This document shows positions 1 through 6,360 of a DNA stretch of 11,863 bases, piece after piece (position 1 is the first letter of the stretch; each line of letters opens with the position of its first letter). The notes below the pieces were generated by a model that worked only from the letters and a program-made list of their open reading frames with translations, made no database searches and was not told the origin of the DNA. A program made the position numbers and the translations under genes. The DNA is from Thiobacillus sp. UBA3361 (GTDB lineage Bacteria > Pseudomonadota > Gammaproteobacteria > Burkholderiales > Thiobacillaceae): the NCBI GenBank assembly GCA_002360535.1, contig DEQR01000066.1:1-11863 (forward strand). Reading direction: 5' to 3'.

Positions 1-17
1 AGAATGCAGCACTACAC

Positions 18-23
18 TAGAAT
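18..23 (+). promoter_or_regulatory. Possible -10 element of the EEP gene
   Basis: TAGAAT matches the sigma-70 -10 consensus at 5 of 6 positions and would start transcription about 25 bases before the ATG at 57. The matching -35 element would lie outside the window, so this is only a weak inference. Confidence 0.3.
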
Positions 24-56
24 GGAGGCAGAACAACCGCCGTGGAGGGCACTGTC

Positions 57-1040
57 ATGAGCACCAGCCTGCGTATCGCCACCTTCAACCTGGAGAACCT
101 GGACGACAAGCCCGAGGCCAAGCCGGACCTGGCCACGCGCATCGCGGTGATGCGACCGCAGCTGCTGCGGCTGCGGGCAGACGTGCTGTGCCTACAGGAA
201 GTGAACGGCCAGGAGGAGAAGAACCAGCCCCGCCGCCTGCTGGCCCTGAAGGCGCTGTTGCAGGGCACGCCCTACGCCGGCTTCCATATCGCCCACACCC
301 GCACCAGCCGGGACGAGGCTTACGACGAGCGCAATCTGGTGATGGTGAGCCGCTTTCCCATCCTGTCCAGCGCGCAGATCCACAACGACCGCATCGCCGC
401 GCCGGGATACAAGCGCCTGACCGCCAAGCCGGCGGAGACCCAGGCCAAGGAGGTGGGCTGGGAGCGGCCCCTGTTCCACGTGGTCCTGGACTTGGGTGGC
501 GGACGCAGTCTGCATGTCATCAACGCCCACCTGAAGTCCAAGCTGCCCAGCCCGATTCCCGGCCAGTACGAGGGCTATGCCTGGAAGAGCGTGGCGGGTT
601 GGGCGGAGGGCTATTTCCTGTCTTCCATCAAGCGGGTCGGCCAGGCCCTGGAGGCCCGCGTGCTGGTGGACGAACTGTTCGACGCCTACGGCCCGGAGGC
701 GCTGATCGCGGTGTGCGGCGACTTCAACGCCGAGTTGGATGACGTGCCCCTGGCGGCCCTGCGCGGCCGTGTGGAAGACACCGGCAATGCGGAACTGGGA
801 CCGCGCATGTTGGTGCCCTGTGAGTTGAGCGTGCCGGAGTCGGCCCGCTACAGCCTGTTGCATTTGGGGAAAGGCGCCCTGCTGGACCACATCCTGGTCT
901 CGCGGCCCATGCTCCAGTATTACCGGGGGACGGAGGTGCACAACGAAACCCTGCCGGACGAATCCGGGGCCTTCCGCACCGACACCCAGTTTCCCGAGTC
1001 CGATCACGCCCCGGTGGTGGCCGGTTTCGAACTGCCTTGA
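57..1040 (+). CDS. Endonuclease/exonuclease/phosphatase (EEP) family protein
   Basis: This 327-residue protein has the full set of EEP-fold motifs (the DNase I / exonuclease III / Mg-dependent phosphatase superfamily). They are FNLENLDD at residues 10-17 (metal-ligand Asn11), LQEVN at 46-50 (catalytic Glu48), NAHLK at 156-160 (His158), GDFNAE at 221-226 (Asp222, Asn224), LLDHI at 275-279 and SDHAPV at 315-320 (Asp316-His317). All canonical catalytic residues are present, so it should be an active metal-dependent phosphoesterase. The substrate, nucleic acid or a phospholipid/inositol phosphate, cannot be told. No signal peptide is seen, so it is probably cytoplasmic. I chose ATG 57 because GGAGGG (44-49) lies 7 bases upstream; GTG 42 would add five residues but would overlap that ribosome site. 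It stands alone and converges on the SEL1 gene. Family assignment is sure; specific function is unknown. Confidence 0.9.
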   Translation: MSTSLRIATFNLENLDDKPEAKPDLATRIAVMRPQLLRLRADVLCLQEVNGQEEKNQPRRLLALKALLQGTPYAGFHIAHTRTSRDEAYDERNLVMVSRFPILSSAQIHNDRIAAPGYKRLTAKPAETQAKEVGWERPLFHVVLDLGGGRSLHVINAHLKSKLPSPIPGQYEGYAWKSVAGWAEGYFLSSIKRVGQALEARVLVDELFDAYGPEALIAVCGDFNAELDDVPLAALRGRVEDTGNAELGPRMLVPCELSVPESARYSLLHLGKGALLDHILVSRPMLQYYRGTEVHNETLPDESGAFRTDTQFPESDHAPVVAGFELP

Positions 1041-1062
1041 AGGAAGGGGTGTCGAGTCGAAT

Positions 1063-1090
1063 CGCCGGGGCCGCGGACGCGGCCCCGGCG
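1063..1090. terminator. GC-rich hairpin between convergent genes
   Basis: A perfect inverted repeat with 13-base arms (CGCCGGGGCCGCG and its complement, two bases between) lies between the convergent EEP and SEL1 stop codons. It fits a bidirectional transcription barrier. There is no T-run on either side, so it is not a textbook intrinsic terminator. It may instead be an mRNA-stabilising 3' hairpin. Confidence 0.55.
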
Positions 1091-1098
1091 CGCCACGC

Positions 1099-1551
1099 TT
1101 ACTTCAGGATGGCCAGCTGCCGGGCTTCTTTGAGTTGATCGGGTTGCATGCGGCCGGCGCACTTTTCCTGCTCCTGCTTGCCCAGGTAGTGCCCGCCCTG
1201 GGCGGCGCGGCCGTACCACATGTAGGCCATGGGCCGGTTCTGCTGCACGCCGAGGCCTTTCGAATACATGCGGCCCAGCGCGAAGGCGGCGTCCACGTCG
1301 CCCTTGAGGGCGGCTTTGTTGTACCAGTTCATGGACTGACCGTAGTCCTTGGGCACGCCCTGGCCTTCCTCGTGAAGGAGGCCCATGTAGTACTCGCCCT
1401 GGGTTTCGCCGCGCTTGGCGGAGGCCATGAACTCGCGCGCCGCATCCTCGTAGTTGCCCATGCTGTAGGCGAACATGCCGGCGTCGAAGTCCGCCCAGGC
1501 GACGGAAACCGTGGCCGTGAACAGGAGAGGAAGCAATTTGCTGGCTCGCAT
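1099..1551 (-). CDS. Exported SEL1-like (tetratricopeptide-type) repeat protein
   Basis: This 150-residue protein begins with a signal peptide (MRASKLL..., hydrophobic core, probable cleavage after VAWA near residue 20). About three SEL1-like repeats follow. They are recognisable by MGLLHEEGQGVPKDYGQSM and LGRMYSKGLGVQQNRPMA, with the A-x-x-G-x-MY-x-x-G-x-GV pattern and a closing W-Y-x-x-A-A-x-x-G. Such repeats form alpha-alpha hairpins used for protein-protein contact, here in the periplasm. The partner cannot be told. The ATG at 1551 is chosen because AAGGAG lies 6 bases upstream and the signal peptide starts there. An upstream in-frame ATG at 1584 would add 11 residues without a good ribosome site. 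It is transcribed divergently from the nickel operon. Confidence 0.85.
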   Translation of the reverse strand: MRASKLLPLLFTATVSVAWADFDAGMFAYSMGNYEDAAREFMASAKRGETQGEYYMGLLHEEGQGVPKDYGQSMNWYNKAALKGDVDAAFALGRMYSKGLGVQQNRPMAYMWYGRAAQGGHYLGKQEQEKCAGRMQPDQLKEARQLAILK

Positions 1552-1573
1552 CGGTGACTCCTTAAACATCATT

Positions 1574-1601
1574 AATATAAGCATACGCTTATATGTTAAA
1601 A
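1574..1601 (-). promoter_or_regulatory. Promoter with palindromic operator for the SEL1 gene
   Basis: Read on the minus strand, TTTTAA (1596-1601) and TATATT (1574-1579) are separated by 16 bases and form a plausible sigma-70 promoter about 25 bases before the start codon. The spacer and -10 are almost filled by a palindrome at 1575-1594: ATATAAGC, four bases, GCTTATAT. A protein bound there would occlude RNA polymerase, so it looks like a repressor operator. The regulator is unknown. Confidence 0.5.
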
Positions 1602-1738
1602 CACTTAAGGCCCATCCCGAAGATGGCGCTGCCCGATTGCGTCACTGTTGCCCTGCGTCAACACCCCGAACGGCCGGCTGCCCGGACTTCGATACCTGAG
1701 ACGATCGTGCTGGGACTATCGGCGACGGAAGAATTAAG

Positions 1739-1758
1739 ATGAAAATATTTTCTTTCAT
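1739..1758. promoter_or_regulatory. AT-rich palindrome upstream of the nickel operon
   Basis: An imperfect inverted repeat (ATGAAA ... TTTCAT) contains the perfect 12-base palindrome GAAAATATTTTC (1741-1752). It sits about 55-70 bases before the first gene of the metal-uptake operon, in the only AT-rich part of this GC-rich stretch. It may be an operator. The ATGA/TCAT half-sites recall those of NikR (GTATGA...TCATAC), but the spacing (12 bases) is shorter than the classical E. coli site, so the assignment is only a suggestion. Confidence 0.4.
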
Positions 1759-1810
1759 AAATTGATCTACACTGAGGACCTGTGCATCGGAAATCCCCGC
1801 GCGGTCCCTG

Positions 1811-2527
1811 ATGGCCTCCCACCATTTACATACCCTGCCGGCCTGCCTGGCGGCCTTGTTTATCCTGGCCGGGCCGGCCGCGGCCCACGATCTGTGGGTG
1901 GAGCGGGAGGGCCGGCTGCATACCCTTCTCTTCGGCCATCAGCATTCCGGCCACGCCGGGACGGGCCGCCTGGAGTATCCCCCCGAGCAGGTGAAGCGGA
2001 TGGCCTGTTTCAACGGCGCGGGGCGGGAGATGCCGGCTGAACCCGGCAGGACCTACCCGGTGACCCTGAGGGGCGAGTGCGCCGCCACCTGGTTTCTCAC
2101 CTCCAGCGGCTATTGGAGCAAGACCCCCTACGGCACCCGGAACCTGCCCAAGACCGAAGCGGGCGGGGCGGTGCTGGCCAGCTGGCTGTCGGTGGAGTCG
2201 GTGAAGCGGCTGGATGCCTGGGGGGAACCCCTGGCACGGCCCCTGACCCGGGAGCTGGAGATCGTGACCCTGGCCAATCCCCTGGGCCTGAAGGTGGGGG
2301 ACAAGCTCAGGCTGGCGGTGTATCGGGACGGGTGTCCCGCCGAGGGGGTCACCGTGGCCTATTTCGGCCATCCCCGGGGGGTGACCGGCGCCGACGGCCA
2401 GGTGAACATCCGCCTCAGGGAGCCCGGCTACCAGCTCATCCAGGCCAGCCTGGATCTGCCCCTGACGGACGGCAAGGCGGACAAGGCCGTCCATGCCACC
2501 GCCCTGGTTTTCGAGGTGCCCCGATGA
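1811..2527 (+). CDS. nikK: NikK-like periplasmic protein (DUF4198 / COG5266)
   Basis: This 238-residue exported protein resembles DUF4198, the periplasmic accessory of nickel/cobalt ECF transporters. Residues 1-25 form a signal peptide ending AAA, and the mature protein would start His26-Asp-Leu-Trp. A His cluster GHQHSGH (42-48, His43, His45, His48), His37, His187 and Cys66/Cys90/Cys175 are potential metal ligands. The C-terminal half (about 145-238) has the look of an Ig-like beta-sandwich, with a GVTGADGQVNI turn typical of carboxypeptidase-regulatory-like domains. I infer that it captures Ni2+ or Co2+ in the periplasm and hands it to NikL/NikM. It is first in the operon, and its stop overlaps the next ATG (ATGA, 2524-2527). 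No good ribosome site precedes ATG 1811. The start is chosen for the signal peptide. The family is likely; the metal is inferred from neighbours. Confidence 0.8.
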   Translation: MASHHLHTLPACLAALFILAGPAAAHDLWVEREGRLHTLLFGHQHSGHAGTGRLEYPPEQVKRMACFNGAGREMPAEPGRTYPVTLRGECAATWFLTSSGYWSKTPYGTRNLPKTEAGGAVLASWLSVESVKRLDAWGEPLARPLTRELEIVTLANPLGLKVGDKLRLAVYRDGCPAEGVTVAYFGHPRGVTGADGQVNIRLREPGYQLIQASLDLPLTDGKADKAVHATALVFEVPR

Positions 2528-2949
2528 GGGCCGGGTGGCTGATCTGCTTCCTCCTGATGGCGGCGTCGGTGCGGGCCCACGATCTGCAATACACCGTGGC
2601 GCCGGGGCAGGCGGTGGTGCTGCGGCTGTTCTACGCCGACAACAGCGCCTTTGCCTTCGAAGGCTATGAGATCACCCCCGAGGGGGGTGATCTGCCCGTG
2701 CAGGTGGGCCGCACCGATGCCCAGGGGCGCATTGCCTTTCTGCCGGACAAGGCCGGCCGCTGGCGCGTCAAGGCCGTGTCCGAGGACGGCCACGGCCTGG
2801 ATTTCACCCTGGAGACCGACGCCGCCGCCCGGCTGGCCGGACTCGACAAGCCGTTCTACGAGCGCTACGGCCGCATCGTGGTGGGAGTGGCCGTCCTCCT
2901 GGGCCTGTTCGGTTTCCTCAACCTGTACCGGAAGCGAAAGAAGCCATGA
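2524..2949 (+). CDS. nikL: NikL-like membrane-anchored component of the nickel ECF transporter
   Basis: This 141-residue protein has a signal peptide (residues 1-18, cleavage after SVRA), a periplasmic beta-rich domain (19 to about 112) and one C-terminal membrane segment (118-135, ending FLNLY). A basic cytoplasmic tail RKRKKP follows. The mature protein would begin His19-Asp-Leu, like the preceding gene product. The TDAQGRIAFLPDKAGRWRVKA stretch (64-84) is typical of the beta-sandwich found in NikL-type accessory proteins. In NikKMLQO systems NikL replaces NikN, and together with NikM it forms the metal-specific module. Start and stop overlap the neighbours by ATGA on both sides (2524-2527 and 2946-2949), so translation is coupled. 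A longer in-frame reading back to 2077 was not used because it overlaps nikK and lacks the signal peptide start. Confidence 0.72.
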   Translation: MRAGWLICFLLMAASVRAHDLQYTVAPGQAVVLRLFYADNSAFAFEGYEITPEGGDLPVQVGRTDAQGRIAFLPDKAGRWRVKAVSEDGHGLDFTLETDAAARLAGLDKPFYERYGRIVVGVAVLLGLFGFLNLYRKRKKP

Positions 2950-3953
2950 AGCGCCTGCTCTTCTCCTGCATCGTCCTGTTCACCCTGCCCGCCCAGGCCC
3001 ACCACGGCGTGGCCTCCCTGGGGGCCGCCGGCCTGGAGGGGCCCGGCGCCCCGGTGGAGACCTCCAGTTCCGCCACCCTGCCCGAGGGCAAGTGGCTGGG
3101 CTATCTGAAGGTGGATCATGCCGAGTCGGAACGGGATATCGACCTGGCGAATCCCGAAGGCAGATTCAACCAGTACTGGATGTTCGGCCTGGGCTACGGC
3201 TTCAGGCCCTGGCTATCGGCCTATGTCTTCCAGCCCTACAACATCAAGGTGGATGAAGACAGCCCGCCGGGGGGGCAGAATTCCCGCGGCTTCACGGATC
3301 TCTCCGTCATGGGGGTGGTGGGGTTCAAATATGACGATGCCTTCATGCGGGTGCCCGCCAACGAGAGTCTGGACGACCTGATGGACTGGCACTTCACCCT
3401 GTACGGCGGCGCCTCCCTGCCCACGGGCAACGCAAACCACCGGCTGGGTGACGGTAGCATCGACTCCGGCAAGTCCCTGGGGTTCGGCAAGTCCAGTTTC
3501 AGCTACGGCCTGACCGCGACCCGGCAGGTGTCCGACAACGCCACCCTGGTCTTCGAGGCCGGGCAGATACGTTTTCAGAAATACCGGTACGACGACGATG
3601 GCGATCCCGCCACCCCCCTCACCGTCAGGTTCGGCACCGAGACCCGTCTCAACGCCGCCCTGTCCTATCGCCTGATGCAGAACCCGGAGACCCGCTTCCG
3701 CCTGGACGGCAACGTGGAACTGAACTTCCTGCGCCTGGGCAAGGACGTGGAGGACGGCACGCCCAATCCCGATACCGGCGGCGACATGCTCTACGGCGTG
3801 CTGGGCGCACGGCTTTACAAGGACACCATGAGCCTAGGCCTGGCGGTGAAGAAACCCGTCTGGAAGGATCTGAACGAACTCACCGGCCCCCAGCAGGGCG
3901 CCGAAGGCAAGGAGAAATACCGCATCATCGCCACCTTCTCGGCCCTGTTCTGA
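2946..3953 (+). CDS. Outer-membrane beta-barrel protein, putative metal channel
   Basis: This 335-residue protein has a signal peptide (1-18, cleavage after LPAQA) followed by mature His19-His20. The rest is alternating polar/aromatic beta strands and Gly/Asp-rich turns, ending ...ATFSALF. A terminal Phe in such a pattern is the assembly signal recognised by BamA in outer-membrane proteins. The pattern (GLGYGFRPWLSAYVF, HFTLYGGASLPTG, LNAALSYRL) resembles the broad outer-membrane 'transporter' / MetA-pathway-of-phenol-degradation group, but I cannot place it more closely. It sits inside the nickel operon between nikL and nikM and overlaps nikL by 4 bases. I infer that it lets metal ions or small chelates cross the outer membrane, or serves as a metal-responsive porin. 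Barrel assignment is fairly sure; substrate is not. Confidence 0.7.
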   Translation: MKRLLFSCIVLFTLPAQAHHGVASLGAAGLEGPGAPVETSSSATLPEGKWLGYLKVDHAESERDIDLANPEGRFNQYWMFGLGYGFRPWLSAYVFQPYNIKVDEDSPPGGQNSRGFTDLSVMGVVGFKYDDAFMRVPANESLDDLMDWHFTLYGGASLPTGNANHRLGDGSIDSGKSLGFGKSSFSYGLTATRQVSDNATLVFEAGQIRFQKYRYDDDGDPATPLTVRFGTETRLNAALSYRLMQNPETRFRLDGNVELNFLRLGKDVEDGTPNPDTGGDMLYGVLGARLYKDTMSLGLAVKKPVWKDLNELTGPQQGAEGKEKYRIIATFSALF

Positions 3954-3982
3954 TCCCCGATTCTTGATCCCTGTCATCCGGC

Positions 3983-4627
3983 ATGCACATCCCCGACGGC
4001 TTCCTCTCCCCGCAGACCTATGTGCCGGCCTATGCCGTCTGCGCCGGACTGTGGGTCCTGGGTATGCGCCGGCTGCGTGCCCGCCTGGATGAGGAGACCC
4101 TGCCCTGGCTGGCGGTGATGACTGCCCTGTCCTTCGTGTTGATGATGGTGGCCTTGCCCCTGCCTGGCGGCAGCACCGTGCACGCGGCCGGCATCGGCCT
4201 GCTGGCCCTGTCTTTCGGAGTCTGGATGTCGTTCCTGGCGGTCTCCCTGGTGCTGGCCATGCAGGCCCTGCTGTTCGGCGACGGCGGTATCACAGCGTTG
4301 CCGGTCAATGCCCTGGCCATGGGCCTGGCGGGCAGCATGGCAGCATGGTGGACCTGGCGCGGGCTGCGCCGCACGAACGAGAGTCTGGCCCTGTTCGCGG
4401 CCGGCTGGGTGTCCATGGTCCTGCCCGCCCTGCTGGTCGCTTTGGTCCTCGGCATACAGCCGGCCATCGCCCACGACACGGCTGGCAGGCCGCTGTTCTT
4501 CCCGTTCGGGCCGGAGGTGGTGCTGCCCGCGGTGCTGCTCCCCCATGCCCTGGTCGGGCTGGGCGAGGGGCTGCTGACCTTGCTGGGCCACCGCTATCTG
4601 ACCCGGCGGCGGGCGCAGCCGGCATGA
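3983..4627 (+). CDS. nikM: Nickel (or cobalt) ECF transporter S-component NikM/CbiM
   Basis: This 214-residue integral membrane protein starts MHIPDGFLSP, the hallmark of CbiM/NikM. In known structures the metal is bound by the N-terminal amine of Met1, His2 and a further His near residue 67; here His67 is present in GGSTVHAAG. About six to seven hydrophobic segments follow. The family signatures ALPVNALAMGLAG, LFFPFGPE and LPHALVGLGEGLLT are all present. It confers substrate specificity on the transporter energised by NikQ and NikO. The start is fixed by the need for Met1-His2, although no clear ribosome site precedes it. The 29-base gap after the barrel gene is the largest inside the operon. 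Nickel is preferred over cobalt because of the nikK/nikL neighbours and because no cobalamin riboswitch precedes the operon, but cobalt cannot be excluded. Confidence 0.92.
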   Translation: MHIPDGFLSPQTYVPAYAVCAGLWVLGMRRLRARLDEETLPWLAVMTALSFVLMMVALPLPGGSTVHAAGIGLLALSFGVWMSFLAVSLVLAMQALLFGDGGITALPVNALAMGLAGSMAAWWTWRGLRRTNESLALFAAGWVSMVLPALLVALVLGIQPAIAHDTAGRPLFFPFGPEVVLPAVLLPHALVGLGEGLLTLLGHRYLTRRRAQPA

Positions 4628-4647
4628 GTGGCTGGGGCCGACCGTGA
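4624..4647 (+). other. Seven-codon minicistron linking nikM to nikQ
   Basis: ATG 4624 overlaps the nikM stop (ATGA) and opens a 7-residue frame, MSGWGRP. Its own TGA (4645-4647) overlaps the GTG start of nikQ at 4644 (GTGA). A ribosome ending nikM could therefore re-start here and deliver itself onto the nikQ start, which lacks a strong ribosome site. This is read directly from the sequence. Whether it is translated is unknown, and the peptide itself need not have a role. Confidence 0.35.
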
Positions 4648-5225
4648 ACAACCCGTTCGCCGATCCGGGTGCCCGGCGCGACCGCCTGGCGCTGCTGGCG
4701 TATGCCCTGGCGGTGCTGGCCGCGACCCTGGTGCACGACCCGCGCTGGCTGGCCGGGGGGTTGACCGTCACCCTGCTGCTGGCCGGCTCCGGCGCGGGCG
4801 GCCTGCTCTCCAGGGTTCTGCGCACCGTGCTTCCGTTCAACCTGGCGGTCAGCATGGGTTATCTCATGCTCGCCTGGCTGCGGACGGAACCGCCCTGGCA
4901 GACCCTGCTGCTCCTCAACCTGCGTGTACTGCTGCTGACCGCCATCACCTTTCTGTTCGTGCGGCGGGTCAACCTATTCCGGGCACTGGGTTTTTCCCGC
5001 AGCCTCACCTACCTGCTGGGGCTGGCCTACAGCCAGGCCCTGACCTTCCGGCGCGCCCACGAGGACTTCCGCCTCGCCCTGGTCAGCCGTTCGCCGCGCC
5101 GGCCGGGGCTCATGGACCGTTACCGGGTCAGCGCTGCCGCCGCCAGCTGGTATCTGGAGAAGGCCCTGGCCGCCGCACGCGAATCCGCCCAGGCCCTCAG
5201 GTCGCGGGGTTTCTTCGATGCTTGA
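4644..5225 (+). CDS. nikQ: ECF transporter T-component NikQ/CbiQ
   Basis: This 193-residue membrane protein starts at GTG. It has about five hydrophobic segments (for example 15-31, 35-55, 64-80, 86-106, 119-135) and a cytoplasmic C-terminal region. That region carries LALVSRSPRR (144-153) and AQALRSRGF (182-190), which match the two Arg-rich coupling helices by which EcfT proteins grip the ATPase grooves. It transmits ATP-driven motion to NikM. At 193 residues it is shorter than many CbiQ proteins (usually well over 200), but both coupling motifs are intact. The end overlaps nikO by 8 bases. The first residues (NNPFADPGARRDRLALLAYALAV) look natural for a T-component, supporting the GTG start. 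Confidence 0.87.
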   Translation: MNNPFADPGARRDRLALLAYALAVLAATLVHDPRWLAGGLTVTLLLAGSGAGGLLSRVLRTVLPFNLAVSMGYLMLAWLRTEPPWQTLLLLNLRVLLLTAITFLFVRRVNLFRALGFSRSLTYLLGLAYSQALTFRRAHEDFRLALVSRSPRRPGLMDRYRVSAAAASWYLEKALAAARESAQALRSRGFFDA

Positions 5226-5991
5226 ACTGACGGGGGTCAGCCATCGCTACGGCGCGGCGATGGTGCTGAAAGAGATCAGCTTCGGCGTGGAGGCGGGCGA
5301 GAAGGTGGTGCTGCTGGGGGCCAACGGCACCGGCAAATCAACACTGCTGAAGATCGCCAACGGCCTGATCGCCCCCAGTGCCGGCCAGGTGCGCTACCGC
5401 GGCGAGGCCATCTCGCCGGGCGCGCTGAGGAACGCGGCGCGCAACCGCCGCTTCCGCGGCCGGGCGGCGCTGCTGTTCCAGAACCCGGACGCCATGCTGT
5501 TCAACCCGACGGTGCTGGATGAGATCGCCTTCGGCCCCCGCCAGTTGGGCCTGGCCGATGCCGAGGAACGGGCCCGGCATTGGGCGGCGGCGCTGGGGGT
5601 GGGGCGCCATCTGGACCGGCCGCCGTTCGGGCTGTCCGGCGGCGAGAAGCAGAAGGTCTGTCTGGCCGCCCTGCTGGTCCTGGAACCGGAGTTGCTCTTG
5701 CTGGACGAGCCGGCCGCCGCACTGGACCCGCGCTCGACGGGCTGGTTGGTGGACTTCCTGGCCGGGCTGCGCTGCACGGTGATCACCACCACCCACAACC
5801 TATCGCTGGCACCGGAGCTGGGCCGCCGCGCCCTGGTGCTGGGGGAGGATCACGGCCTGCTGCACGACGGGGGGGTGGAGGCCTTCCTGGGGGATCGGGA
5901 ACGATTGCTGGCGGCCAATCTCATGCACATCCACCGGCACCGGCACGGACTGGTGGAGCATCGCCACTTCCACGTCCACGACTGGGATTGA
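5218..5991 (+). CDS. nikO: ECF transporter ATPase NikO/CbiO with His-rich tail
   Basis: This 257-residue ABC ATPase has all motifs intact: Walker A GANGTGKST (34-42), Q-loop FQNPD (Gln88), signature LSGGEKQ (139-145), Walker B ELLLLDEP (158-165, catalytic Glu164), D-loop ALD (168-170) and switch His193 in TTTHN. It supplies energy for NikM/NikQ transport on the cytoplasmic face. The last 21 residues are unusual: eight histidines at 237, 239, 241, 243, 248, 250, 252 and 254, in H-x-H-x-H-x-H and H-x-H-x-H-x-H runs. This suggests a cytoplasmic site that binds the imported metal for storage, hand-off or feedback. The ATG is nested in the end of nikQ (8-base overlap), so translation is coupled. 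It is the last gene of the operon. Confidence 0.93.
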   Translation: MLELTGVSHRYGAAMVLKEISFGVEAGEKVVLLGANGTGKSTLLKIANGLIAPSAGQVRYRGEAISPGALRNAARNRRFRGRAALLFQNPDAMLFNPTVLDEIAFGPRQLGLADAEERARHWAAALGVGRHLDRPPFGLSGGEKQKVCLAALLVLEPELLLLDEPAAALDPRSTGWLVDFLAGLRCTVITTTHNLSLAPELGRRALVLGEDHGLLHDGGVEAFLGDRERLLAANLMHIHRHRHGLVEHRHFHVHDWD

Positions 5992-6015
5992 ACCGCCCGT
6001 GGTTGGGCGCCCGGC

Positions 6016-6333
6016 TCAGTACAGCAGATTGATCTGGTAGAAGCGGTGCATGCGGCAGATGCACAGGATGTCGTGCACCTGGCCGCGCACGCAGCGGATG
6101 GCCGAGGAACGCAGGTGTTTGCCCCAGCGCTCGTGGGTGTGCATGAGCAGGCCCACGCCGGCGGATTCGATGCTGGGGGTGCGGCTCAGGTCGAACACCA
6201 GGTGGCGTATCCGGTTGTAGTCCAGGCCGCGCAGTTCGCGCATGCACTCCAGGGCAACGTCGAAGCCCAGATGGCCGTCGATGAGTAGATGACACTCCGG
6301 CTCGCCCTGTCCCTCGCGAAATTGAACACGCAT
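6016..6333 (-). CDS. Stand-alone STAS-domain protein (anti-sigma-factor antagonist type)
   Basis: This 105-residue protein has the size and pattern of a single STAS domain. An early strand (CHLLIDGHLGFDVA, 14-27) is followed by a helix, then HLVFDLSRTPSIESAGVGLLMHTHERW (44-70). SpoIIAA-like proteins have D-S-S-G at the equivalent point, phosphorylated on serine by an anti-sigma kinase. Here it is E-S-A-G with Ser57 at the phosphorylation position. It may act in a partner-switching cascade or regulate another STAS partner, but no RsbW-like kinase or sigma factor lies nearby. The C-terminal part is rich in Cys and His (CVRGQVHDILCICRMH, about 81-96), which is unusual. The start is chosen for GGGGGA about 6 bases upstream of ATG 6333. 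It is convergent with nikO. Confidence 0.75.
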   Translation of the reverse strand: MRVQFREGQGEPECHLLIDGHLGFDVALECMRELRGLDYNRIRHLVFDLSRTPSIESAGVGLLMHTHERWGKHLRSSAIRCVRGQVHDILCICRMHRFYQINLLY

Positions 6334-6360
6334 GATTGATCCCCCGCCAGCATATACGCA

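Noticed and set aside
1620..1680. Cobalamin-riboswitch-like string (GGCGCTGCCC...CACTGT) before the nickel operon
   Set aside because: Only a short resemblance. The rest of the conserved riboswitch core and the B12 box are absent.
2077..2523. Upstream extension of the nikL frame
   Set aside because: It overlaps nikK fully, and its composition is frame-shadow. The ATGA overlap and signal peptide fix the start at 2524.
5994..6009. Possible terminator CGCCC-N6-GGGCG between nikO and the STAS gene
   Set aside because: Only a 5-bp stem with no T-run on either strand; too weak to call, though it sits between convergent genes.
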